Below, piece by piece: positions 53,926-62,736 of a stretch of 64,000 nucleotides of DNA. The stretch's first letter is position 1; each line of letters opens with the position of its first letter. Source of the stretch: Bremerella volcania (GTDB lineage: Bacteria; Planctomycetota; Planctomycetia; Pirellulales; Pirellulaceae). The translations under genes were made by a program, and so were the position numbers. Location: the NCBI RefSeq assembly GCF_007748115.1, contig NZ_CP036289.1, positions 5,394,001 through 5,458,000 on the forward strand, read 5' to 3'. The notes under the pieces are model-generated. The model saw only the letters and a program-made list of their open reading frames with translations, was not told the origin of the DNA and searched no databases.

Positions 53926-54303
53926 CTAGCTTGAAGGGGAGGGTGCGGAGGACTCGGTTTCCGTTTGCTTGGCCACCTTGCCACATCTCAGTCTTTCGCT
54001 GGGAATCTGCAAATCTTCTAAAACCTTTCCTGCGAGAATGGTTTCATGAATGATTCGTTCGGCGTCTCCCTCGGTCACTCCGCCGTACCAAATGGCCTGG
54101 GGATAGATCACCACGACCTGACCGTCATCGCATTGGTCGAGACAACCCGAGTCGTTGGCACGTACCTGAGCTTTCAGCCCCAGGCGTTTGATCTCTTTCT
54201 TCAGGGCTGCCCGCAGCTTGGCGGAATCGTGCTTCCCGTCGCGTAGATGCTTGGGGGGCTTGCACTTGTTACAGACAAAAATGTGATGCGTAAACTTTGA
54301 CAT
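53926..54303 (-). CDS. Thioredoxin-like [2Fe-2S] ferredoxin
   Basis: 125 residues. The fold is that of the thioredoxin-like ferredoxins: HHIFVCNKCKPPKH at the start, then LKAQVRANDSGCLDQCDDGQVVVIYP and WYGGVTEGDAERIIHE. Four cysteines (C-x-x-C near residue 11-14 and C-x3-C near 54-58) are those of the cluster. The last 25 residues are Ser/Glu/Pro-rich. Electron partner unknown. It is 12 bases before trkA, so it is translated with the potassium-uptake genes; whether the linkage is functional is open. Confidence 0.88.
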   Translation of the reverse strand: MSKFTHHIFVCNKCKPPKHLRDGKHDSAKLRAALKKEIKRLGLKAQVRANDSGCLDQCDDGQVVVIYPQAIWYGGVTEGDAERIIHETILAGKVLEDLQIPSERLRCGKVAKQTETESSAPSPSS

Positions 54304-54671
54304 ACCGCTCGAGGTGAAAACACTCGGAAGTCGTTTCCCAAGAGAAACAACGGAAAGCTTACCATCCTACGATTTCAGAGCGTGGTTACTAGCCCATTTC
54401 GGGTATCTCTCGCCGCTCTTGTCCCCTCTCCTTTGAAGGGAGAGGGTTAGGGTGAGGGATTTATCGCCGTACATTGGCAGGCAGGAACGGCTCGTCTTTC
54501 CATAACAACCAGCGGTAAGGTTGGCCTTGTGTTACTTGCTCGAAAGAAGCCCCCTCACCCTAACCCTCTCCCCCGAGGACGGGGGCGAGGGGACAGGATG
54601 CGTCTCGCGCATATTGATTTTGAAAGAGCTTCCGCGTTCGCCAAGCGAGGGGCGGCCTGCTGGAGAGCTCG
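54304..54671. repeat. Intergenic region with an inverted pair of REP-like units
   Basis: A plus unit at 54422-54458 and an inverted copy at 54552-54593 (CCTCACCCTAACCCTCTCCC and complement) enclose 93 bases without a gene; outer length 172 bases. The enclosed sequence has no obvious similarity to that inside the pair at 45927-46097. The remaining 100 or so bases on either side hold nothing I recognise. Confidence 0.7.
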
Positions 54672-57008
54672 TTACGTGTCCCCTTCTTTCAGGCCTAATC
54701 GCGATAGCCAATTTCCCTTAGACTGTTTCTCATTGCCCGGTTTTACCGGAGCTGCCTTGGACAGCTTGGCCTTTTCAGACTCCAGCTGTGAGATCTTTTC
54801 TTCCAGCTCGGCCCGGTCGCGCGCGATCTTGGCTCGTTCGACTGAAATATCGACTTCGGCCTTCCGCAGCTTTTCTTTCCACTGTTCTTGTAGCGTCTTC
54901 AGATTCTCGCGTTCCTGAGCGATCAATTCGTCCTGGTCCAGCATCTGAGCGATCGCGTTGGCCCCGTGGGCGACGCCTGCATCGTTGTTGCTCGATTCGA
55001 GTTGTTCGAGCTGCTCACGAAGTTCTTCGATTTCACGCTGCTTGGCCTGAACCGCCATATGACCTTTGTCGATGGCCTCTTGAATCGAAAGCTTCTCGGC
55101 GACTTCGTCTTCGTCATCATCGCCGTAGTCGGCTTCCAACTGAGCCAGCATCCGCCGCTTGGTGGCTTCCCAATCGCTGCCCGAATCGTCGACGGCCGCT
55201 CCGCCTGACTTCTTCGCGTTCTCGAGATCCTTGGCGAGCTTCGCGTTTTCTTTCTTAAGGTCTTTCAAGTCGTCCAAGGTTAGCTTCAGGCGACTTTCCA
55301 GCGACTGCACGCGTTCATCATCCGGCAGTCCGCCAGACTCGATCTGATGCTTGAGATCGCTGATCTTTTCCAAAAGCGAGTCGCGTTCCTGGCGAAGCTT
55401 CGTGAAGGCCTCGTCATCGGCACCGCCACCTCCTTCGGTCTTGAGCGCTTCATTCGCTTCGCGAAGCTTGGCGGTTTCTTCCTGAAGCGACTCGACCTGA
55501 CGCCGCAAGCTGCTGACTTGTTCGCGGCTTTGTTCGTGATCGGCACGAGCTTGCGACAAGGCAACCTGCGAGGCGGCCAACTGGCTTTCCAGTTCTCCCT
55601 GGGCGTCGTCGATCTGCTTCTTCAGCGACTGGTTCTCGGCTCGCAGTTGCTCTTGCGAATCGCTCAGCTGGCCATGCTCCGACTGTCGCTTTTCGAGCTT
55701 TTCCGCCAGCTCGTCACGCTCGTGCTTGAGGTGCTCCAGCTCTTGTTCGAGTTGGGACAAGGCTTCGTGCGACTCGTTTGAGTTTTCAAGTTGGCCGCGT
55801 GCCTGATCGAGTTCACCGCGTGCTTGTTCCAGCTCGCTGCGAGCCTGATCGCGCTGCCCTTCGATCGACTTGAGCTGCTCTTCCAGGGATGCCAACTGCT
55901 GCTCTTTGGCATCCAGTGATGCTTTGAATTCGGCCTGCTGCGCTTCCAGCTGGCTGTTGTCGGTCGCGGCGGCGTTGAGCGTCTCGATTTGTCCTTCGAG
56001 CTGCTTGACCTGCTCAGCAAGGTTTTGCCGCTCTGTTTCCAGACCATTGACCGACGACTGTGCGTCCTGCAATTGCGTTTGCAGTTGGGCGATTTGTTGC
56101 CCTTGTTCCGAGTCGCTTTCCGAGAGCCGGGCATTGGCTTCGTCGCGCTGCTGCTGGGCAAGTTGCAGCTTGCCCGCCAGTTCGTCGGCCCGCATCTTCT
56201 CTTCTTGCAGGCGTCCTTCCAGCTCGGCATTTTGCGAGCGGATCGAACTCAGATCCTGATCGAGTTGCGACTTCTGAGTCACCGCGGCGTCGAGCTGGTT
56301 CTGCAGTTGCTCGGAACGGTTCTGCTCGTTGGTGAGTTCAGTTTCCAGTTCCGAAAAGCTATCGCTGGCTGCCTGCGACTCTTGACGGAGGTCTTCCAGT
56401 TCCTTACGGACGCTGTCACGCTCCTGCGATATTTGAGCGAGTTGCTTTTCGAGTTCCGAGACGCGGGCGTTGAGCTGGTTTTGAATCTCTTGGGCGGCCT
56501 GGCCGTTCTGCTGTGCGGCCTGAAGATTCTGAAGTGCTTCGCTATGCTTGGCCTGTTGATCGAGAATATCTTGTTGCAGCGAAGCTTTGGCTTCGTTGGC
56601 GGCGCGAAGCTCGGACTGAAGTCGATCGCGTACCGATACCAGTTCGTTGCGCTGGGCGTCCCATGCCTGTTGATTCCCTTTTTGCTCTTCAAAGCGGCGT
56701 AGCTCGACCTCAAACGCTTCTTTCTCGGCGTGCAGCGCATCGATGGAAGCAGCCAGTTCGGACGACTGGTTTTCGAGTTGCGCGGTGGAAGCCTCAATTT
56801 CCGAGGTGCGGCTGTTGAGTTGGCCTTCTCTCTCGACGAGCCCTTGCGAGATCTGCTTCAATTGCTGCGAGATGCTCTGCTCGATTTCACTAATCCCTTG
56901 GCGATGCCGCTCCAGGAATTCGCGCGCACGCTCCCGCTGCAAGGAGGCTTTGCTCGCAATCTCTTCCAAGTTCGCGATTTCGTGAGGGTGAGAATTTACG
57001 CCGTCCAT
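54672..57008 (-). CDS. Long coiled-coil protein
   Basis: 778 residues, very rich in Gln, Glu, Ala, Leu, Ser and Asp. Heptad patterns run nearly without a break from about residue 15 to 740 (for example LEEQLKSIEGQRDQARSELE), interrupted by a Gly/Asp-rich segment (GGGGADDE near 525) and one near 605 with KKSGGAAVDDSGSDWEA. There is no signal peptide, membrane segment or enzymatic motif. The C-terminus is basic and ends NWLSRLGLKEGDT. Similarity to SMC or tropomyosin-like proteins would reflect coiled-coil composition only. It may act as a scaffold or cytoskeletal spacer; function unknown. ATG at 57008. Confidence 0.8.
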   Translation of the reverse strand: MDGVNSHPHEIANLEEIASKASLQRERAREFLERHRQGISEIEQSISQQLKQISQGLVEREGQLNSRTSEIEASTAQLENQSSELAASIDALHAEKEAFEVELRRFEEQKGNQQAWDAQRNELVSVRDRLQSELRAANEAKASLQQDILDQQAKHSEALQNLQAAQQNGQAAQEIQNQLNARVSELEKQLAQISQERDSVRKELEDLRQESQAASDSFSELETELTNEQNRSEQLQNQLDAAVTQKSQLDQDLSSIRSQNAELEGRLQEEKMRADELAGKLQLAQQQRDEANARLSESDSEQGQQIAQLQTQLQDAQSSVNGLETERQNLAEQVKQLEGQIETLNAAATDNSQLEAQQAEFKASLDAKEQQLASLEEQLKSIEGQRDQARSELEQARGELDQARGQLENSNESHEALSQLEQELEHLKHERDELAEKLEKRQSEHGQLSDSQEQLRAENQSLKKQIDDAQGELESQLAASQVALSQARADHEQSREQVSSLRRQVESLQEETAKLREANEALKTEGGGGADDEAFTKLRQERDSLLEKISDLKHQIESGGLPDDERVQSLESRLKLTLDDLKDLKKENAKLAKDLENAKKSGGAAVDDSGSDWEATKRRMLAQLEADYGDDDEDEVAEKLSIQEAIDKGHMAVQAKQREIEELREQLEQLESSNNDAGVAHGANAIAQMLDQDELIAQERENLKTLQEQWKEKLRKAEVDISVERAKIARDRAELEEKISQLESEKAKLSKAAPVKPGNEKQSKGNWLSRLGLKEGDT

Positions 57009-57245
57009 GTCCTAATCGATTTCATAAAATGAGACGTGTCCACAACTTCTTGCGTTTCTCATGGCGCTCCACGCTGCTGCCAATCTTATGCACTGCTGCC
57101 AATCGGTTGCGCGGAACGGCCTACTGTTCTATAGGTTAGTACGAGCGATGGGTCAAAAGCCTGAGGCAGTCTGCGGCAAAGTGCAGTCCCTCGGCACTCA
57201 CAAGCATGTGTTCTTTGCGGGACGTACCGATTATGTGGGCGCATG

Positions 57246-57280
57246 AAAAAAGCCTCCTCCGCAACCAGAGGGGGCTTCTT
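57246..57280 (-). terminator. Terminator after tkt
   Basis: On the minus strand GAAGCCCCCTC pairs with GAGGAGGCTT (10 bp, one G-U) and runs into TTTTTT. It lies 28 bases after the tkt stop. The rest of 57009-57307 has no gene. Confidence 0.75.
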
Positions 57281-57307
57281 CATGGGTGGTTTCCGATGCA
57301 ATGACGA

Positions 57308-59338
57308 CTACTTGCCGATCGACTTCTTCGCCGCTTCGACCACGTGATCGGTCGTGATGCCGAAGTAAGGGAACAGCTCTTCGGCCGGAGCACTGGCACC
57401 GAAGCTCTTCATGCCGACAAACTCGCCCTGGAAGCCCAGGAGGCGGTCCCAGCACTGGCGAACCCCTGCTTCAACGGCAACGCGAGCAGACACTTCGCAT
57501 GGCATGACCGACTTCTGGTACTGGGCGTCTTGCTCGTAGAACAATTCCAGACAAGGAACGCTGATCGCACGGGCCTTCACCCCTTCGGCGGTCAGCTTTT
57601 CGTAGGCTTCGACGACCAGCGACAGCTCGCTACCGGTACCCATCAGCAAGACTTCCGGCGTGCCTTCGCAATCGGCGATAATGTAGGCACCCTTGGCCGA
57701 ACCACTGGGGCAAGCGTACTTTTCGCGATCCAAGGTCGGCAGATTCTGACGGGTCAGCACGAGCACCGAAGGACGATCGGTGAGCTGCATGGCGGCCTTA
57801 TAGCACTCGCCCACTTCGTTGGAATCGCCCGGACGGAAGACGGCGAGGTTCGGAATCGCGCGAATGGCCGACAGGTGCTCGACCGGTTGGTGGGTGGGAC
57901 CGTCTTCACCGACGCCAATCGAGTCGTGGGTGAAGATGTACATAACCGGAGCACTCATGATCGCCGACAGGCGGAGCGACGGACGCAGATAGTCGCTGAA
58001 GACGAAGAAGGTCGAGACGTACGGACGAAGACCGCTGAGGGCCATGCCGTTGCCGATCGCGGCCATCGCGTGTTCGCGAATGCCGAAGTGGAAGTTGCGA
58101 CCGCAGTAGGTACCGGCCTCGAAGTCGCCTGCACCTTCAAAGGTCAGACCGGTCTTGGTGGAAGGCTCCAAGTCAGCCGAACCACCCAACAGACCAGGCA
58201 CCTTGGCAGCGATGGCGTTCAAGACCTTACCGCTGGAAGCACGGGTGGCAACGCCCTTGGCATCGGCCGGGAAGCTAGGAATGTCGGCGTCCCAACCGGC
58301 AGGCAGTTCGCCGGAGATGATCGACGACCAGGTGGCAGCCTTTTCGGCGTTTTCTTTGCGGAACTTGGCCAGGTCAGCGTCCCACTTGGCCTTCGCTTCG
58401 GCGCCGCGAGCACCCAGGTTGGCGCTGAAGTCTTCGTACACTTCCGTCGGGACTTCAAACTTGTCGTAGGTCCAGCCGTAGAATTCCTTGGTGGCAGCGA
58501 TTTCGTCTTCGCCCAGCGGAGCGCCGTGAGCACCATGCGTGTTGGCTTTGTTCGGGGCACCCCAGGCGATGATGCTGTGCACGACGATCAAGGTCGGCTT
58601 GTCGGTCGTCTTCTTGAATTCCGCGAAGGCGTTGTCGAGTGCGGCCAGATCGTTGGCATCTTCGATGTCGATCACGTGCCAGCCCAGTGCGCGGAACTTG
58701 CCAGGAATGTCTTCGCTGAACGCGAGTTCGGTGTCCCCTTCGATCGTGATCTTGTTGTCGTCGTAAACCCAGCACAGGTTCGACAGCTTCAAGTGGCCTG
58801 CGATCGAAGCCGCCTCCGAAGAGATCCCTTCCATCAGGTCGCCGTCGCTGCACAGTGCGTAGGTGTTGAAACCGAACATTTCGCCAAACCGGGCAGCGTA
58901 CCACTTGCCGGCAATCGCCATGCCGACGCTGTTCGAGATGCCTTGCCCCAGCGGACCGGTGGTCGTCTCGATACCGGCGGCTTCGTGAACTTCCGGGTGG
59001 CCGGCACATGGGCTGTGCAGCTGACGGAAGTTGCGGATGTCGTCCAGGGTGATCGAAGGTTCGCTGGCGCCGTCGGCCTTCTTCACGCCGGCAACGTGCA
59101 GCGTGCTGTAAAGCAGCATCGAAGCATGCCCGCACGAAAGAACGAATCGATCGCGAGCAGGCCAGCTGGGGTTGGCCGGATCGTACTTGAGGTGCTTGTT
59201 CCACAGCGTGTAGGTGACCGGTGCCAAGGCCATCGCCGTGCCAGGGTGTCCACTGTTGGCTTGCTGAACGGCATCCATAGACAAGGTACGGATGGCGTTG
59301 ATCGACAATTGCTCAATACTGGTCGTGGAGGTAGACAT
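57308..59338 (-). CDS. tkt: Transketolase
   Basis: 676 residues. Thiamine-diphosphate enzyme of the pentose phosphate pathway. Marks: ANSGHPGTAMALAPVTYTLW (catalytic His), CSDGDLMEGISSEAASIAGH (the GDG...N thiamine/metal motif), the catalytic glutamate in FGIREHAMAAIGNGMA, DSIGVGEDGPTHQPVEHLSA and RPGDSNE. I chose ATG at 59338, from which the protein starts STSTTSIEQLSINAIRTL; the longer frame to 59407 is unlikely. It stands alone on the minus strand and ends in a terminator. Confidence 0.95.
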   Translation of the reverse strand: MSTSTTSIEQLSINAIRTLSMDAVQQANSGHPGTAMALAPVTYTLWNKHLKYDPANPSWPARDRFVLSCGHASMLLYSTLHVAGVKKADGASEPSITLDDIRNFRQLHSPCAGHPEVHEAAGIETTTGPLGQGISNSVGMAIAGKWYAARFGEMFGFNTYALCSDGDLMEGISSEAASIAGHLKLSNLCWVYDDNKITIEGDTELAFSEDIPGKFRALGWHVIDIEDANDLAALDNAFAEFKKTTDKPTLIVVHSIIAWGAPNKANTHGAHGAPLGEDEIAATKEFYGWTYDKFEVPTEVYEDFSANLGARGAEAKAKWDADLAKFRKENAEKAATWSSIISGELPAGWDADIPSFPADAKGVATRASSGKVLNAIAAKVPGLLGGSADLEPSTKTGLTFEGAGDFEAGTYCGRNFHFGIREHAMAAIGNGMALSGLRPYVSTFFVFSDYLRPSLRLSAIMSAPVMYIFTHDSIGVGEDGPTHQPVEHLSAIRAIPNLAVFRPGDSNEVGECYKAAMQLTDRPSVLVLTRQNLPTLDREKYACPSGSAKGAYIIADCEGTPEVLLMGTGSELSLVVEAYEKLTAEGVKARAISVPCLELFYEQDAQYQKSVMPCEVSARVAVEAGVRQCWDRLLGFQGEFVGMKSFGASAPAEELFPYFGITTDHVVEAAKKSIGK

Positions 59339-59680
59339 ATTTCGTTCGAGACTCTCTAGCCAACATAGAAACGGAAGTCGCAGATAACCAAGAGACACCG
59401 CAGGCACTCTGGGAACGCTTGTGGGTAAGCGAGAATTGCCCTAGTGATCCCGCTGCGACACGGACACATAAGTCAAGCATTTTAAATCCAAAATCACGCG
59501 GAAGTCAACGCAACGGTCGCCGCCCTATGGGTTTGCGTATCGAAGCGGTGCCCTACCAAACTGCGCTAGAATCGATTTGAATGAAGTTATGGAGAAACGC
59601 CAGCCCAAAAACAGGACTCGAAGGTCCCTAAAAGGGAGTTAAAGACGGAAATCTTCCCCCATCTCGAAAGTAAGCCTGGA
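59339..59680. promoter_or_regulatory. Divergent intergenic region between tkt and the slyX-like gene
   Basis: 342 bases with promoters expected in both directions. I see no strong palindrome and no other gene; an AT-rich stretch lies at about 59475-59495. Confidence 0.4.
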
Positions 59681-59902
59681 ATGCCAGAAGAAAACGTTGT
59701 CGAAAGAATTACAACACTTGAAGAAAAACATGCCCACCAAGAGCGGATCATTGCGGACCTGAACGAGGTCATCCTGGATCAACAGAAGCGAATCTCTCGC
59801 CTGGAGGCACTTGTGCGTCAGGCCGATGACCGGATCGAACGATTGAGTGTTGCGATTGATCAGCCGAGATCAGCCGCGGACGAACGTCCACCGCACTATT
59901 AA
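59681..59902 (+). CDS. slyX: SlyX-family small coiled-coil protein
   Basis: 73 residues, the length of SlyX. The pattern ERITTLEEKHAHQERIIADL and NEVILDQQKRISRLEALVRQ is that of the family, ending in the characteristic PPHY. Cytosolic; function is not known in any organism to my knowledge. ATG at 59681 with a weak upstream purine stretch. Convergent with the dockerin-type protein gene, 33 bases between the stops. Confidence 0.85.
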   Translation: MPEENVVERITTLEEKHAHQERIIADLNEVILDQQKRISRLEALVRQADDRIERLSVAIDQPRSAADERPPHY

Positions 59903-59935
59903 TCTAAGAAGTCGACGGCCCAGATGGCTGCGAGC

Positions 59936-61213
59936 CTATTGGCCGTCGAGCGCTTCGCCCAGCATGCCCTTCAGCGAGTTCATCACTTCGGCCACGTAGG
60001 CCGTGATCACGAGCGAGTACTCGTTAAACTCTTCGACCGTATCGATCAGTTCGCCATCAAAGACCAACTCGATCTCGGTCTCGAACAGCTCTTCATCTTC
60101 GAGCACGATCGTCAGTACGACGTCGCCATCGACAGGGTCCCCTTCGCCACTGAGCGAAGCAGCACCTGTCATGCGATTGATGTCGATGCCATTCCAATTG
60201 ATGCCGCCGATCATGATCTCAAAAACGTCGTTCACGCCCGGCAGGACGATACCCACTTGGAATTGGCCCAGGTTAAAGACCGGAGGCGGCGGTGGATTTT
60301 CATCGTCATCCGGATCGGGGTCGATAACAATATCACCGTCACCGTTGCCAGACCCATCGGGCTCGATCCAAGCCTCGGGATAGTTGGACGGGAACGAAAC
60401 GTTCTCGTCCAGGTAGGACTTGCCATAGTTGGTAATGAAATGGCTGAAGTCCGCCAGTCCGACCGCGTACGACTTATTGAAGTCGGCAAACCACTTCAGG
60501 CCGTCGGTGGCCGATTCCGTCGTTTGACCGTACACCTGAATGAACTGGGCAAAGTCCGCCAGCCCAATCTTTTGGTCTTCATTGAGGTCGTAGATCACCG
60601 GCAAGATGCCCAGTTCCGGCATCGGATCGGCCGTCGTGGTGACCTGCTGCCCGGCCGACAAGGCCGCGAGGTTGTCGCTGGCCAGTTCGAGCGAATGCGG
60701 TCCCACGCTGCCGGTATCGAAGTCCATCCGAACGTTGTCGCCCAACTGGGGGACGGCCTGGAAGTGGACGCGAGCAAAGAGAACGCGATCGGCGTCGGTC
60801 AGCGAAACGCCGGCGGTCGTGGCGTGAATGTCACGAACCTGACCGGCCTGGTCATCGAGTTGGAACGAGCCAGGGCCTTCAAACGAGCGACCGAACTCGA
60901 CGTCGACGGCGGATGTCAGATCAGTGCGATACCCCAGGTCCAACGTCATGTCTTGAATGTCGACCGGCTCTTGCCCTTCGCCACGCAGCCAGACTTCCAC
61001 GACGAAGCGGTCCCACTCGTGAGTTTGAGCCATCCCTTCGGGCAGCACGTGCGTGCGGTCGGCGACTAGATCGTCGGGACGCGATTCATTGGAGAATACC
61101 GCGAACTCGACCATGACAGCAGAATCTCCGGCCAGAAGATCCTTGCGCTCCAACGTCTGGAACGCCGACCTTCGCCGAGAGAGAGCATTCGACCTGATTT
61201 GACGAGAATTCAT
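59936..61213 (-). CDS. Secreted planctomycete protein with dockerin-like calcium repeats
   Basis: 425 residues. The N-terminus is the planctomycete extracellular signature: a basic start, then FQTLERKDLLAGD (the LExRxLLA pattern). A cohesin-like beta domain follows (about 30-190; DMTLDLGYRTDLTSAVDVEF, LFARVHFQA), and two dockerin-like loops: YDLNEDQKIGLADFAQF (about 210) and FADFNKSYAVGLADFSHF (about 245). Residues about 285-315 are an Asp/Pro linker (DGDIVIDPDPDDDE). A further beta domain (about 320-425) ends the chain. Cohesin/dockerin pairs normally join proteins outside the cell; here both types seem to lie in one chain, so self-association or binding to a partner is possible. ATG at 61213. 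Confidence 0.85.
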   Translation of the reverse strand: MNSRQIRSNALSRRRSAFQTLERKDLLAGDSAVMVEFAVFSNESRPDDLVADRTHVLPEGMAQTHEWDRFVVEVWLRGEGQEPVDIQDMTLDLGYRTDLTSAVDVEFGRSFEGPGSFQLDDQAGQVRDIHATTAGVSLTDADRVLFARVHFQAVPQLGDNVRMDFDTGSVGPHSLELASDNLAALSAGQQVTTTADPMPELGILPVIYDLNEDQKIGLADFAQFIQVYGQTTESATDGLKWFADFNKSYAVGLADFSHFITNYGKSYLDENVSFPSNYPEAWIEPDGSGNGDGDIVIDPDPDDDENPPPPPVFNLGQFQVGIVLPGVNDVFEIMIGGINWNGIDINRMTGAASLSGEGDPVDGDVVLTIVLEDEELFETEIELVFDGELIDTVEEFNEYSLVITAYVAEVMNSLKGMLGEALDGQ

Positions 61214-61686
61214 CCGCCTCTTCTCGAAATCACACGTGGTTTGATCACCAGCGGATCTACCTTGGGGTAAGGAGAACGCTCGTCATCAAGAAGGAGTTGT
61301 GAATGGACAGGACTGGCTTGAACACGGGCAATCAAGCCAAGGAGGGATTGGGATGTTCCGATTGAGCGTTCGCGAATCGAGCAAGCACCAACCAATCCAC
61401 CCTTGGCCACTTGCCGGCAGTCATGAGTTCGCGAGTTGCCCCAACGACGAACCATAACTCATTCGCTACCCCCTCTGTTATATACAACTCATAACCCGAA
61501 AAAAACCAATAAGTGTCGGAATCATTCAAGATTTTCAATGGATTGTCCGACATCCGGTTTGACTTTTTGATATGGTCGGTTGCGCGCAAAGCGGTTTGCG
61601 GTTCATGACTTAGGTCAATTGCCGAGTGCGCTAAATTCCACACTTCGAGGCATTTCGCCTCACTATAGCCCTAAGGAGTGAGTTTA
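61214..61686. other. Intergenic region upstream of bcp and the dockerin-type gene
   Basis: 473 bases between divergent genes. A short open frame on the minus strand (61332-61643) is not convincing. A small hairpin GAGGC-ATTTC-GCCTC lies at 61647-61661 directly before the bcp ribosome binding site, and TGTCGGA/TCCGACA repeats occur near 61512 and 61546. Promoters for both directions are expected; I cannot place them. Confidence 0.4.
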
Positions 61687-62163
61687 ATGGCAGAATGGGT
61701 TGAAGCTGGCTCTAAAGCCCCCAGTTTTACATTGACGGCGGACGATGGCTCGAAAGTGAAGCTGGGCGACCTCAAAGGCTCGATCGTCGTCCTCTACTTC
61801 TACCCGAAAGACGACACCCCTGGCTGCACTAAGGAAGCTTGCGCCTTTCGTGATCGCCAAAGCGAACTGGTAAAACACGGCGTCAAGGTACTTGGGGTAA
61901 GCCCTGACGACAAGGACAGCCACGTCAAGTTCAAAGAGAAGTACAAGCTCAACTTCCCGCTGCTGGTCGACAAAGACCACAAGCTGGCTGAGAAGTACGG
62001 TGCCTGGCGCGAGAAGAACATGTACGGTAAGGTCACCATGGGCATCCAGCGCAGCACCTTCCTGATCGATGCCGACGGCAAGGTGGCCAAGGTCTGGAAA
62101 CGCGTCCAGGTCGACGGCCACGACGCCAAGGTGCTCGAAGAAGTGAGCAAACTGAAGGGCTAA
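61687..62163 (+). CDS. bcp: Thioredoxin-dependent thiol peroxidase (Bcp/PrxQ)
   Basis: 158 residues. The peroxidatic and resolving cysteines are in DDTPGCTKEACAFRD (C-x4-C, the atypical 2-Cys type), with YFYPKDD before it and FLIDADGKVAKVW at the end. Reduces hydroperoxides with thioredoxin. ATG at 61687 follows TAAGGAG; a GTG at 61678 is less likely. A strong terminator follows. Confidence 0.95.
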   Translation: MAEWVEAGSKAPSFTLTADDGSKVKLGDLKGSIVVLYFYPKDDTPGCTKEACAFRDRQSELVKHGVKVLGVSPDDKDSHVKFKEKYKLNFPLLVDKDHKLAEKYGAWREKNMYGKVTMGIQRSTFLIDADGKVAKVWKRVQVDGHDAKVLEEVSKLKG

Positions 62164-62190
62164 ACAGGCACCAAGCTGAAGCCATTAAAA

Positions 62191-62226
62191 AAGGGAACCC
62201 ATGGAAAATGGGTTCCCTTCTTTGTT
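62191..62226 (+). terminator. Strong terminator after bcp
   Basis: A 12-bp perfect stem (62191-62202 with 62208-62219, AAGGGAACCCAT) and a five-base loop GGAAA-type, followed by CTTTGTTTTT. It also separates bcp from the convergent tRNA gene. Confidence 0.88.
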
Positions 62227-62232
62227 TTTGAG

Positions 62233-62306
62233 TGGGCGATACAGGATTCGAACCTGTGACCCCTACCATGTCAAGGTAGTGCTCTAACCAACTGAGCCAA
62301 TCGCCC
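62233..62306 (-). tRNA. tRNA-Val (anticodon GAC)
   Basis: Read on the minus strand: the acceptor stem GGGCGAT pairs with ATCGCCC, the D arm is GCTCAGTTGGTTAGAGC, the anticodon stem CTACC/GGTAG encloses TTGACAT with anticodon GAC, and the T arm has ACAGG-TTCGAAT-CCTGT. The discriminator is A (complement of 62233). CCA is not encoded. Confidence 0.95.
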
Positions 62307-62736
62307 TTTCACGCTTGCGTGTGCAAGCATATATCTGTGATTCACCCCCGGAGAGGTTAACCAAACGCGTAGTTTGGCATTAGAACCGTCGAATCGTCAA
62401 GGGGCTAGAACGAAAATTGCGATTATGCCCCCTCACTCAAGCTGCTTATCTCGCAGAAGGTTCACGTTAATTCGCCGGAGGATTGCGAACCTGGACTTTT
62501 CCTGACGCGCAACTTCAGGCAATCTATACGCTTCTTGCGGTGAACCCGCCAGGCACAAGCGGCGTCTCTAACCACAGATTAGGAGAGCCGCGCCGCTGGC
62601 AGAAGGTTCGCCTCGGCGGATGATCGCTTCGACGACCTCATCTGCCCGATCCATCCTCACGGTTTTAGTGACATCCTTTGTTTCGATGTCCTCGTGAGCC
62701 TGGAAATCGCCATTTGGATAAGAAACCAAATACACC
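62307..62736. other. Leader region between tRNA-Val and thrS
   Basis: 430 bases without a convincing gene. It should hold the thrS promoter and a long leader. Several GC-rich inverted pairs are present near 62560-62640 (for example GCCGCGCCGC with GCGGCG-type partners), which might fold. I see no T-box core (AGGGTGGNACCGCG). Confidence 0.4.

Noticed and set aside
57344-59359. 671-residue open frame on the plus strand
   Set aside because: It lies entirely opposite tkt, whose motifs are complete; the frame is a shadow caused by codon bias.
61332-61643. 103-residue open frame on the minus strand upstream of bcp
   Set aside because: No ribosome binding site, no recognisable family, and it occupies the region where divergent promoters are expected; left as intergenic.
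62307-62736. T-box leader upstream of thrS
   Set aside because: The conserved T-box core is not found.
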